A stretch of DNA of 64,000 bases from Dromaius novaehollandiae (lineage: Eukaryota; Chordata; Aves; Casuariiformes; Dromaiidae), in the NCBI RefSeq assembly GCF_036370855.1, contig NC_088102.1, positions 42,693,835-42,757,834 of the forward strand. Direction: 5' to 3'. The notes beneath the pieces are model-generated. The model had not been told where the DNA came from and did no database searches. It saw nothing but the letters and a program-made list of their open reading frames with translations. Positions 11,415-24,800 of the stretch are shown here, in pieces; position 1 is the first letter of the stretch; each line of letters opens with the position of its first letter. The position numbers and the translations under genes are program-made.

Positions 11415-14221
11415 TGGCCTAATTGACCAGGTAGAGTCCAGGCCGGAAGAGATGCATTCACTCACAGACTCCAGCTTCCAAGGACTGGGATCTTATGGAG
11501 GACTAGGTTTCAGATGGTGACCTATCCCATAAACATCTGTATGAATCAAGCCTCACTCACAGCCTACTGATGCAGCAGAGCATAAACCAGTAATGGTGCT
11601 TTCTCTGCAATATGTGCAATTTGTACTCTGCAATCTCTCCCCATACAATAGATACGTTGCAAAGTGGCAGAGACCCTTGCCTTGTATTATTCAAACACAC
11701 TAATTGCTGATCTTTCCCAAAGTGTACTCACACACATAGCGAACACATTTGTCAGCCAAGTACTATCAAGCAAATTGTCAACCACGAGAAGCCAAAATGT
11801 CCCGTGACTTGCCTGCACCATTGCTGGGAACTGGAATGTTCATCCCACAGAGGAAATAATGTTGCCACACTTCCCCTCACCCTTCCCAAAAAGGTTTCAC
11901 TCACATATATAAGAATCACACACACACACAAAAAAAAGATTTTGAAAATTCTGGGCTGATACCTCAGTTTATATGGCAGGACTTCACCTACACAGCTGTT
12001 TTGCTCCCATCTGGGTGCCCAGGCAGTCCAAAAATTGGGCAGGCTATGAAGTAGGAACCTAAGGCATGCAGCAAGCTGGAAGCAAAGGAATTGGGCAACA
12101 GCTGAAGGATATCTAAGGGGCAGCTCATTCAATTGCTGACTAACCTAGGGGATAGTACTGGTAACTGGGAGAAGTCAGCAGTGTCATGGGATCACAGAAT
12201 GGTGGGTAGCCAGTGGAGCAGGCCAGGTGGGTTTGCAAGGTCTATGCCAGCATGACAACTTTCCAAGCAGGTTTCCATGAAGCTGGAGAACCAGCCAACC
12301 CAGCTGTACAGAATCCAGTCAACATTTTCAGAAGCAGAAGTGTTGCATCAGAAAATTTATGATTGGCTCTATTCGTCAGACATCAATTCCTCATGCATAC
12401 TAAAACTGTGAATAGGAAGTACCTGTCTGTTGCTAACACACCTCATATTTCTTCCTCTTCCTCAGACTTGATACACAAACAGCTGGCAACATGGACAGAT
12501 ATGTGGAACATGGAATGCATTGTGCAACAACTGTGTGCTCTTGCTTACAGGAAAAATAGGAGAGAAGAAATGAGAATAAAAATGGTAATGCAGCCCCCTC
12601 CCCCCTTTTGAATACTCCTTGACTCTGTCATAGACTCTCTGTACATCTCAGGCAAGTTAGTGAACAATTTGCACAGTGAAATGAAAGCAGCTACAACTAG
12701 TTCACCTGGGAAACTGGAACATCTTAGGGGAAGACGAAGTAGAAATTCAAAGAATAATTATTATGATTCTATCTTTACAGAGTATTATAGGCCCTACTTC
12801 CAGATAACTATCATTAGAGGAAATCGGTTTTGGACACCTTTTCATTTATAAATCAAAACATCGTATATTGGTGCTATTAATATCCTGAGAAATTATATTT
12901 CCTAGTAAATATCTGAATCACGGAGACATCATTATACAGATGGTCCAGAGAGCACCAAAATATCCAGCAGCAATGGCATGGGTCAGAAACGTGTCTCATC
13001 CATTGAACACACACTTGAAGATGTTTTTTGTTCCACATAAGACATTGTCTAGCCTTATATGGCTCTGAATCAAGTTAAATGAATGGTTGTATTACATTAT
13101 TACAAATGCAGCCTGCTGTTGTTCCCTTGTCTCCAGCAAAACAACTTTGAAGTCTGTGGGGAACAACCTAGGAGTCAGAAAGTTAATTAATGGTTTTACT
13201 TAGCATCAGAGACTGTCTGTGAAAAGTGGTGTCCAAAGCAGTTTAATTTTCATTCAATATACCCATGCACTAGAAAGTCTTAATAATGACTTCACTGGAA
13301 TAAGTTATGGTGTCCATTGCAAAACCAAGAAACAAAGGTACTGTAAAGCTGACCAGTGCTTTCCTAAATGTGAACAGATGGTTATAGTTGTCTGTTAACA
13401 ACTCCTTTTGTACTTTACATTTTGAAAGAAGAACAGTATGGATGAATGCATGGCAATTTATTTCAGCCACTACAGACATGAACATGTATTTGATTTCTTA
13501 ATTCTAGTCTGGTAGTGACTATCCTAGCTTCACTTCCTTCCTCTTTACATGTCTCATCATCACCATTATGCAGCCTGTCTGTGTCAGGGCAGTATTTAAC
13601 GTAAAACATATAGATGACCAAGCATCTCTGGATTTCTACTGCTAACTGGGTGATGCTAAGCACTTGAGTAGAATCCTCATCTCTTACAGCATGCTTCTCT
13701 GTCCCCCGCCACTCCAGACTATTCAGGGGAGCTAGCCAAAATTCAGCCAGTCAAAAATTGGTCTACAGTAAAATTCTGACATTTCAAAGTTGTTTGTTCT
13801 AACTGGAACAAAAAGATGCAGAGACATCTTCCTGATCTGCAGCTACTGATAATTTATTCCTCGTTTTTGTGATTAGACAGTATCAGCTTTTCTACTATTC
13901 ATTTAGTTATCTTATGCACTCAGAAAGTCTAAAGCCTTGATCCTCTCCTGCACATATTCCTCTCATGAATAGTCTAACTGACACTAATAGGATAATTCAC
14001 AGTTTAAATATGACCTTAGTGCTTAACAAACTGGTGCACAACTGAACAACAAAAGAAGGAACATTCAGAAAATATTTACCCAATCTCCCCTCCCTGCCCC
14101 CTATAAAAAACAAACATATCACATTTTATTTATAGACTTGATTATTGTTTAACTCTGGTCCTTCCACTTCTATTTTTTCATTTGTGTTTGCATTAGTGCT
14201 CATGTAATCTATTTAGACTGC

Positions 14222-14241
14222 GGGGGGGGGGGGGGGGGGGG
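14222..14241 (+). repeat. Poly-G run, 20 G
   Basis: Uninterrupted G tract in otherwise AT-rich intergenic DNA; strong potential for G-quadruplex formation and a likely sequencing/assembly length uncertainty. Confidence 0.95.
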
Positions 14242-17200
14242 TGAGCAAGATCTACAGCTTACCTGGGTACTTTTAGTGCATTTAGCAAAATGGGGCTCAT
14301 TTCTCTGTTGACTTTTCTCACTGCTACAGTACCATAAATGACAATAGATTCTATTTCTGAAATAGATTCTATTTCTGCTTGAAAGCTGTATTTTCCCTCC
14401 TACACCTTCCTTTCACATTGTGACCCCTGACTTTTTTCTGAGCCTCCTCAACACATTTCCCTCCCACAAGATAGCTAAATTTAAATCAAGACTGGATGAT
14501 TGTCTTTTATGTGTAGCTCCATCAGACATTAGAAGCTTGATTCAGGAATTACTGAGAGAAATGCATGCGCAGTGTAGGTCAGACTAAATAATCACGGTTG
14601 GCCCTCTTAGCTTTAAAATCTCTTTCTCTTCCATGCATCAAGCCTTCCTTTACATCACAGACATGCATTAAGAGTCTGTGGTTGACTGATATCTACAAGC
14701 AGTGATGATGGTCTATGTGCTATATAGAAAAGGTTGACATGAAGGCATGGGCTGTTCTCATTATTTCAAGGGATAGGGACTCTGTAGTTCAATGGTGTTA
14801 GAAACCAAATGCCCTTGGGACTCAAATATACTGTACCTTCAACAAATACGGAGTAACAGAGCTCTTCAGAAATTGCATTGTACAGAGTAACATGCAAGAG
14901 CTGTCTCAGAAGGAGCCATAGTTCCAGGGCTTAGGGTTCATAAGATCACACAGATAGGAAATAGATACCCTTCCCCTTCTTAACACCCTTCTTCGCTGAG
15001 CAAACATTTCGAAGGCAGTTCCTAGAGACAAAACTTGAGGGATTTCCTGAGCCAGTTTCTGCTTATTCATATTTCTATAGTAGAGGAACCAACCTTTCAT
15101 TTGCATCTGATCTACGTCAGTGGGTTTCAGCCTTTCCTGTTTATAGTCAATACACCATCATGCCAGCGATGCCATTAGGATAATTATAGTTATGACAGAG
15201 CTCCCTCCCATAATACCAAGAGAAGTTTTGTGCATAGATAATGAGGTCAGCAATTTCCAAGATTCATGGAACAAGGACAAATGGCCTGATTTACTCCCAG
15301 GTTTGCCTGCACCTTCTTCTCCTACAGCAGACCTCATCTGCTTTGCTGAATTACTGTTCAGTGCTATCTTCTGCTTCAGGGTCTTTTTCCATTGTCATGT
15401 TCTACCCTCTGCAGAACTTCCCATCCTAGAGGCCACCATCAGTGCAGAAGTCAATGGAGTACTGTTTTGCTTAAAAAAATTGCAGAAGAAATGGGGAGGG
15501 GGGAAGGGGAGAAAACATAGGCTAAAATGATATCCAAGTAAGTGTTCCTACACAAACATTATTGAACAGACCACTAAGCTGTTAACCACATTTCAAGTCA
15601 GAAGAAGAAACATTGTATTACTGACAAACATGTTCTGGTCCTCCCAACCCAAAAGTGTATGCTGTTACTGTCCATTCAAGAGGGTCACATATCACAGGGC
15701 ATGTCTGCTCTCCTCCAGCCTGTGAGCCCTGACAGTCCACATTTTGTTTAACACTCAGTCTCACATCACATTCCAGGCCAGACTAACACAGTTATTTCCA
15801 GACTAGTGTAGATATTTCCCTTCTGAGGACTCCAATACCCCAAACACAAGCTTTTCTTGAAACAATAGTTTTGTCAGATTTTTCCTTTCCTACATAAAAT
15901 ATGTGAATCTTTTCAACAGCCATTTCTTTGATTCATACCAATGCACCAAAACTGCTCACAAAGCCAGGCTTTGTAGATCCAGTGACTCTAAATGTGGTTT
16001 GACACCGCATTTAAACTGAGTATGGCCATGGTCGACAACCAGCCTCAAAATGGATATACTACAGGTGAACTCCTGGCCCCAGTAAAATCAGTGGCAAAAC
16101 TGTCATTGAGAAATGTGCAGCTCAGAACAGTGCTGTCATTCTCAGCAGCTACCCAGGACGTAAACTCCACACAAGGCACAGCAGATGACTGACAAGAAGT
16201 GTTGTGACTGGCTAATGTCCTTGCAATAAAAACAAAGCACCATGTATTCCACATGGGTGGTAAGTCACTGCCAGAGTCAGTTATTTATCTCATCTGTGAA
16301 ATCTTAATCTAACCTATGCAGACTATCAGGATGTTAGCATAAGGCCTGATACTCTAGGTTCACTCACCATTTTACAGAGGAAAGAGTACACACCAAAACT
16401 TATTGCTACATGAGATTTTGCAGTGTTGCAATACTCCCTAAGCCATAAATAATTTTCTTGGCTAAGGCTTACACAGAATCTGTACACAATTGTTTCTCTC
16501 AGTTGTTGCTATAGCTGTACATTATGAAACTCTTTAAGCACTCAACATATCAGCTTTTGACACAGCTCTCTTGAGCAGGTGTGTTGTGAAAAGCATTAGT
16601 CCAAACTAGTAGGGATTAAACAACATTCTGTGGGTCCCAGAAATTGCAATCTGTATTGCTCTGAGCTCCAAAAGGCCATGTCTCCTCTGGTCAGAAGGAC
16701 TATGACTGAAGTGTAGGAAGAATCTGGCACCATTTTTAAGCCCTTTTTAAGGTAAAGCTTTCCATATAAGCACATTCCCAAATGCAAACATCTGGAAAAT
16801 AAGCACCTCTGTGCTAAAAACATTTCTAATGCATTCCAGGGAGATACAAGGAGGCAGGAAACAGACATTTTGTATAAAATAGCTTCCTAAAACATTCCTA
16901 TAGCAAAACACCTGTGACCTTGCCATTTTTGCTGAACCATCTCCTTAGGTAACATTAGGTAGCTGGTATACTTTGAAAACACAGAATTGCTAAAGGCTTT
17001 ATTGCGAAAGGTTTTGATGCCTTAAGACACAGTGACACCGTGTGGCCAATTGCTTAGCCCCGGAAACTACACACTAATGGAAAGGGCAGCGTAGAATTTT
17101 CTCATTCTTCTTTTGCTTTATTAAATCTCGTTTAGGGATGTTCAGATGACATTGACTGCTGGATGTAAACCTAGACAGAAAAATATCATGGCTATCTGAA

Positions 17201-20200
17201 TAGGTATATAAAAACACAGCCAATGACCATTTGGGATTTGAGAGGATATTCAACCGTCTAATGTTTGCAAAAGTGCCCAATGAAGATGCACCTGTAAGTT
17301 CAGCAAGTAAATATCCATAAGCACAGCTTGTACATGTGCAGGAAAGTCATATTCAGCTTGGTAGATGCAGATGACCACAAGAAGAAGATCTTTGATTCTA
17401 TGTGTTTCCCCAAAAAGAACACCGAGCTAGCTATACATTAATTATGCGATAGCACCAGAAAAGATTGCAATTAATTTTAAATTCTTGCCTTGCTCTCATG
17501 GTTTGTTTGCCTTCCAATTACATGCAGATACCTCCATTTATTTTTACAGTCATTCCTGAGGTGAGCATTTAAATTCACAAGTGGGAATACTGCTGCTAGA
17601 AATATTCTCTGTTAAAGTTGTTAGCACTCTGCATTATATAATATGGTGACTGATGTGATGAATCATCACTCTCTAGCACAGTTGGTTTTTCCAAATTAAG
17701 TACTGCACATCCAAAAGACACTGCTCATGAAGAATGGTAAGAATGGGCAGATATCTTTGAGAGAGAGACACACAGAGAGAGAGACAGGCAAGTAAGCAGA
17801 TGAAAACTGAATACAGATCATATATATCCCATAAGCAGAAAGAGAATGATGTATTAAATGAACTCTTTACAGAGAATATATTCACTCAGTACTACTATAA
17901 AAATGTTAATGTTCAATAAGAAATATGTATTTAAAGTAGGCTTCAGAATATGTTGCTATTAAGAGCAGAAAGGAAGGGAAAACATAAAAAACAACTCCCA
18001 GTTGCTTAGGCTTTGTAAAGTTCCATAAATTACACTTTTTGTATTGATTAGATAGATAACATGGTGGTGTCATTTTTTTAAGTATTGTACAGCCAGTGGG
18101 AAATTTATTTCAACATCATCACCGTGCAACTGAATTTGAATTAAATAGGTTAGTCTGAAAAGTGAAGTAACAGGTTTTTCACCAATACACACAATAGTTT
18201 AGAGCCCATGGAGTACCAGCTAGTCGGACACAGGTCTCAGCTTTTTTGAAACAAGAGGTTGAGGAATGGGAAGATTAAGGGGCTCTGCATTGACCTGATG
18301 CTTCAAATTATGATTAAACTTAAATGTCACCCTGAGTAGTGAGCTTATGCTGCCATCTTGTGACCTATAAATTTTACTTCTCTACAATGACAGCAAGTTC
18401 TCCTCTGGACTGGGAGCACGTCACCCTAGTATAAGGGGCAACGACTGTGCTTCGAGCTGCTGAGCCCTTCTCCATACTCAGACCCATGTTTTATCTTCTT
18501 CATTTTCTTACCTGTGACTCACTGGCTCCATCCTTCAGTGACACTGCCATTGCTCATTCCACTGTTGTCCATGGGACAGGACTGGGTAGGGACTGGAGGC
18601 AGCTCTGCAGAAGGGGTGAAAAACGTAGTTTACAGGAGGGAGGTTTTTGGAATAAAGGCTATACAAAGTCCATCTGCTGCCAACAAAATCATCCATATCG
18701 GAAAGCAAAACACAGGCTTAGCTAGCATTGGAATATTACAGTATATACTGAAAAAAGACATACTTTTCACAGCTGGGAAGGAGAATGATGATAAATGATT
18801 ATACAGTTTTGCAAACTGATGATAAAACTTTCCTCTCCAGCTTTCCGAGTGCAATGCTTGTATATTTGTGGTACAATTTTTCTTGCTTAAAAAAATACAT
18901 TATGATTGGCTATATTCTGAATCTAGAAGAGGGTTGTTCCATCTGGTCAAATGAAATGTAACAGCTGTATGTCAAAATGGTTATACTCTTCCTTTGAAAC
19001 AATACAGACTTCAGCTGCAGGGACTGCTTACACAGAATTTTGCAGTATCAGAAAAAAGCTTAGTATAGCTGCAATCAGATCAAAAAGCAAGCTGGGAACC
19101 CCTCTGCGAGTATCCCCCCATTCCTTCCTTATACCGCAACTCCATGTGCTTCCATCAGTGTTCACTCCCAAGAGACTTCAGAAGTGAAAGACCCAGAACC
19201 AAACCTTGAAATACTCCCTATCTGAAATGCTTGTGCAAAGAAGGAAGGGGGACATATCCAGTTCAAGCAGGCTTGATAGCTCTGAGCTAACAAGACAGCT
19301 TCTCTGAGCCAGGATACATATTTGGGAAAGCCCATAGAAGGCCTTCTCAGCATGCCTGACTGGAGACAAATCCTCAGTCCTTCATTTTCACTACCAAAAC
19401 TGCAGTCATCATTTTATACCCAAATCATTGAAAAAAAATTGCCAAAGTGATCCAAAGCATTCTGCATTTAGACTCTGATTACTGTTTGCAGGGTATATTG
19501 TATTTTCTTAATGACATGGCATAGGAGAATGAGGGTGTCCAATTAGCAATTGAAGGTAATGTTTGTCTGTTCCTTGTTTTTTGAGGAGGCTAATTGCATT
19601 GCATTAATTATATATATAGAACCTCAAGTCTCACATCTTTCTGAAGAGCCACCTTCTTATCCCTTCTTTAGAGCTGAAAGTGAATTCCATTTCTCATGAC
19701 TAACTATTACATCTGCTCTGCAAAATCACAGCATACTATTTAAACAAACAGTAGATGAATTAAATCTTCTCATATCTGGTGGATCTTCTCATAAAGCTAG
19801 TCTCTAACAGGCTGTATCCAAGTGATAGAATGAAGTCTATTCTTTTCCCTTCTTTTCCAGCAAGCACCAACTGATACTAACGAAATACAGAGCATCAACC
19901 AGCCATCATTTTTCCTCTGCTGGGATAAGACAGTTAAAGGCAGATCTTGATGGCTCTCTCTGGGATAAATATTGCTTTCAACAGCACATACATAGACTTG
20001 ATATACTCCTATACATACAAGTATAAATATGTTTCTATTCATACTTGCCTAATCTCTGCCTTTCACCACAGTCTCTTTTACAGCCATCTTCTTCCACAGC
20101 TGACAAAGTTTTTAACCTTTGTGCTGGTTTTGGATGATGTGTGTGCCTATGCAAAAGGTCGACATGAAGATAACGTGCCAGTGAAACTCCAAAGCAGCTC

Positions 20201-21783
20201 TTAGCCTACAGCTAGAATGGAATTTCAGTGCTGAGCAAACCTAATCTCTGCATAGAGAAATGATTTAGCCTGTGTCCATAAGGTCCCCATATTGCTCCAC
20301 TAATGACTTCATAACTGTCTGGTAATCATGATTCTATAATATGGAAAGAGGAAAAATGAATCTCTATACTCACTGGGCATTCATTTCTGTAAGATGCTGA
20401 TCACTCTGTCACCAATCTCATATTTTACACATGTAAAAAGGTCCAGTGATTTAAATTGGGAGCCTTTCAGCAAGCATGAGATCTGGTCTTATAGTAGATT
20501 CATGGTCAAAAATCCTAGTGATGGTGTTCAAGACTTCACCTGATGAAATGAAACAAGAAGTCTTCAGGGCACACTGACAGTGCTAAAGAGATGGTCTGTC
20601 TCCTCTGGGAAAGGGGAGGAAAACACATTTATGAGAGCAGGAGGTGTTCTGTTGTCAGATACCCATTATGAATCCAGACTAATGTTCACGGATTGCTAGT
20701 GTGGTTTGCACAATGGTGGTAAGCCAACGGTATACTGGACATCCATAGCTGGAAAGGACACATCCTCTCTCTCAGGTAATCAAACTAAATCCACATATGG
20801 AAATGTGCAGTCACATATTAGTGCTGCAAGTAAGAAAGTGTCCTGTTTCCCTTATCATGGCAGCATTTGTATCTCCCTGTTCTGAAAGCCCAGCTTCACA
20901 CATACAGATATTTTCTTCTCAGATAAAATCCACCTCTGCAACAACAGCTTGCACCAGCCCTGCCTTTTCTCCTGTATTTCCCAAGGAGGGCTTAACATCT
21001 GCTTCCATAAGCACTGAGTGAGCTCCTCTTTCCTGAAGCAAATACCACTTTTAAATCTTTCTCAGATATTCTCCTCTCCATAACAGGAAATCAGCAAGTT
21101 TAAAATGTCTACCACCATCCTCTTCCTTCCCTGGTATATTCTGCTCCCAGAAATGGATTCAGCTTGCCAGCAGCAGTCCAGACAACCAGCAGACTCACAA
21201 AGACGACATGAATCCATATCAGTGTTAACTCAAATATGTTGCAATTTGAGAACCTGCTAACTTAGACTAAAGCCCGAGAGCTGACAGTGTCTTTCCTTTC
21301 AACCTGCATCATCACAATAATCTGGTCATATATATTACAGTAACAGATGCAGAACTCATTTAACCAACTTTGTGAACAATGAGAGCTCAGGCTAAAGTCA
21401 GTCTTCTTCTTATGAGAGACATGAGGAAAGAAAGAAAGGCAGAATTCAGAAAACCTAACAGAGTGAAATAGGCTAAAATGGAGAATAAAACAGAGGCACT
21501 ATGGACAAAGGAGGGATAAACAACAAAAGCTCGGGCTTCTGGGTGCCCTGGAGGCAGCAGCAGAAGAGCATGGTGGTTTGGTCACATATTCTGTGGCTGT
21601 TACCCAGATGTGAATGTAGGTACGTACTGTCCCTGGCCTGCAGAATTTAGAGCTGTCTGAAGGTGCTGCACAATTGCCAGCCAAGCAGAGTGCTGCCAGA
21701 TCTAAGAAGTTCATCAAAACATCTGCTGTTTCAGTGAAACATTTCTGAATGATAAATGACTTTTGAGAAACCAGAACTCAACC

Positions 21784-21804
21784 GGGGGGGGGGGGGGGGG
21801 GGGG
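21784..21804 (+). repeat. Poly-G run, 21 G, followed by purine-rich stretch
   Basis: G21 followed directly by about 30 bp of almost pure A/G (aaggaaaaaaaaga...). It makes a roughly 50-bp polypurine segment. No gene is nearby. Confidence 0.95.
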
Positions 21805-24800
21805 AAGGAAAAAAAAAGAAGAAAAGGAAGATCTGTTTGGAGGTACATGACCTGACACTATCGCTTTCGGAGGCATCAAAAGAATGAAAAACAGTTTAAA
21901 CAGGAAGCTTTCAGTTTTCACACTTCTTCAATGAACACATAAAATACATGAAAAAATTTGCAAAGGAAAAAGCTTTCCTGATTTCCTTACCTTGCATGGA
22001 ATCTTGCAATGGAGAACTCAGGACCCCAGCTAGGAGATACTGTCCTTACAGGGCATAGATACTCATCTGCTTCCCAGAAAAATTACATTCTGCCCCATTA
22101 TACTAAGTCACCTTCCAGCTAGAACCTCCTTAATTCTGTGATCCGTGCTTGCTTTGACCCATGAAGAGATCACTCCCTACTTGTTATGTGTAGCAGAAGG
22201 GTCTGTCTTCCAGGAATGCCATCTCATCAGGAGAATTTTGCACCATTCTGCAAACAGAATAACAAGAAAGTAGCTGAGATATGCACAGGCATTAGTCAAG
22301 TCATGACTATAGGTACAATGATTTAGCTTGAACAGCTGGCTAGGAGGTCATAAAAGAAATGTATTTTACTACGTGAGTGCTAGATGAAATGACTCTGGCA
22401 AAACTTGGCTAAGAGTTGGAACAGCCGCAGAGCATACATAAGATTTATGAGACTAGACTCTGGATTCTTTCCTGAGCCCAGGAAATTGCATTCCTTTGAG
22501 GTCTGGACAGATGTTCATTGATAATGCAAAATTATGCTCTTTTGCATGGAGACGAAAAGGAAGGTAGAAGCACTGGAAAGCCAAATAGCCTTAAGTGGAT
22601 AACTGAAAGGAATGAAGGATAGTAAATTACCATTCTAAAAAACTGTACTCTCCTCACAACCCACAGGAAGGGATGACTTGCACATGCAAAGGACAGGGAG
22701 CAAGTGATTCTCCATGATCTTAACAATTAAAGCTACTTTGCTTGAATTTGTAAATCAGAAAGTAGAGTGGTATTGTCTGTACTAGGCCATTACTGACCTG
22801 TGCATATTATCTGTTGTATGACTAGTCAGGAAGACATAAATGATGAAGAAAAAAACCCCACAAAGCAAACAGACCAGATATAAAATGAAGAAGAAAGAGG
22901 AGACAGCTCTGGTCTAAGTATCACCAAACTCTCAAAGAACCAGCAGAAAATGTTTGCACATTGGTAACTTTCACAGGGACAGAGGTAACCCCAAGGGATA
23001 AAATTAGGAAGGAGGCGGCTCAAGTTGAGGATCTTTACCCATACACATAGAGTTAATTGTAGAGGAGATCCTTTCTGAGGACCCTGGCTTAAATACGTGT
23101 CACAAATAACTGCAACAGCACAGACACTATACACAACAGTGGCAGTTTGACGGGTGTGTTGGACTGAGGGAGAAAAGCTATCTTAGACTCTTCTTTTTCT
23201 GAAAGAACTATTCCCAGCTGGCTGCAAACTTCCTCACACCATCTGAGCAGCCTTTGTGACACTGATGCTTTGGAGCTGTCAGGCACTTGCACCTTCCAAG
23301 ATCACAGCGTTCTCTGAGGCCTGAAAAGCTGAAAAGGCCATGTCAGGAGATGAATGGGGGTGGCTTTTTCTGAGCAGTGGTTTGCTAGTGGACAGTGGTT
23401 CTTCAGGCTCTGTAGCAGGCAGGTAGTTGTCAGAGACAATTAAAAAAAAATGTTATGCTTTTCTTTGGTCTTCTTTCCCCCTCTTCTGGGTATAACATTC
23501 CAGATCCATTAGGGGAAAATACAGAAAGGGCACAGAAAGATCCTACGGAAACTAAATAAAAGAAAGACTAACTTTGCATTATATGAGCTGTCAAATAATG
23601 GCTGATGAAAAATAAGCTTTCATCTCACAAATAAATAGCAAGATTTCAAAATCTGAATGTGGAATAAAAATCAAGACTTTTCTGAAGCCCCCCCTTAACC
23701 ACACATGCCACATCAGTCAATCTGTTGATCAAAACACTAGTTTGGGAAGTGGGAGAACCAAACAGGCAGAACAGAGATATGAGTCTTCACCTCCTCCATC
23801 CCCATGGAGAACCCCAACTTTTAGGTCAATGGCTATTTCAAGGAGGCTTTTACCTCCTTTCTGTAAGAGAACCAAAAAAGACAAAGAGTTAGGCAATTAA
23901 GTGCTAATCTTTTCGACAGTGGGAAAAAAATGATTTTTTTAATACTTCTTTTTCTCATCACTCTCCAGCAGCTAGAGAACAAAGGACTATGTTAGATGTG
24001 TTATTTTCATGTCTGACTAAGGACTGGAAAAATTGAGTGGAATAAAAAAGAAGTCAAGTAAGTAGAACTTGTTCACTTGTTTTTTACATCAACCTCAAAG
24101 CAACAGATCAAGAGATTTCTACAACCCTTCACTAGAGCCTAATGATGGAAAACAGTTATTACCTCTTCAGAAAAGCAATAGTTGTCAATTTCCCAAGACA
24201 GTAACTGTACTAATAATAACTGACTGCAAAACCACTTAGTTATAAAATACATATTTCAGTGACTTGTTTCTAAGTAAGTATTGTGTCCTGTGGTAGTCAG
24301 AGATATTGTCATTGTCTTCCAGAGAAAATTGAATTCAGCTTGTAGTTGAGCAATTGGCATCTTGTAACCATACTTTCTCTACTAATCACAGATCACATAG
24401 CAGTTACTGTACCCTCTATTCTGTCACTACACGTTGAAAGTGACCACCTGGTTGCGACCTGGGCCATCTTTTTTTCATCTGCATATATATGTTTTCTGGC
24501 AAAAGGAGATTTCAGGACTCTAATGCGGTCCCTACATTCTACTAAAAACACGTAAGTAATTACAAAGCAATTTTTTTAATCTTCTATTTTTCCTTTTCTT
24601 TTCACTCTCCATTCCTTCCCCACTTTCCAACACACATACATATACAGCCACACATACCCCACACACAGACTCACACTATTCTTTTTATCCAAAGCTTGAA
24701 ATTTAATTTAAAATCTGATATTGCTTGAATTTGCTTTTTCTTTTTTATAACTGTGCAATTTATAGCTCTACTGCACTTGATTTTTGCTTTGGTTTTGGTT

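Noticed and set aside
12184..12240. Short CR1-like 3' end (GGGATCACAGAATGG)
   Set aside because: Only about 16-20 bases resemble the CR1 tail and the similarity stops; too short to call.
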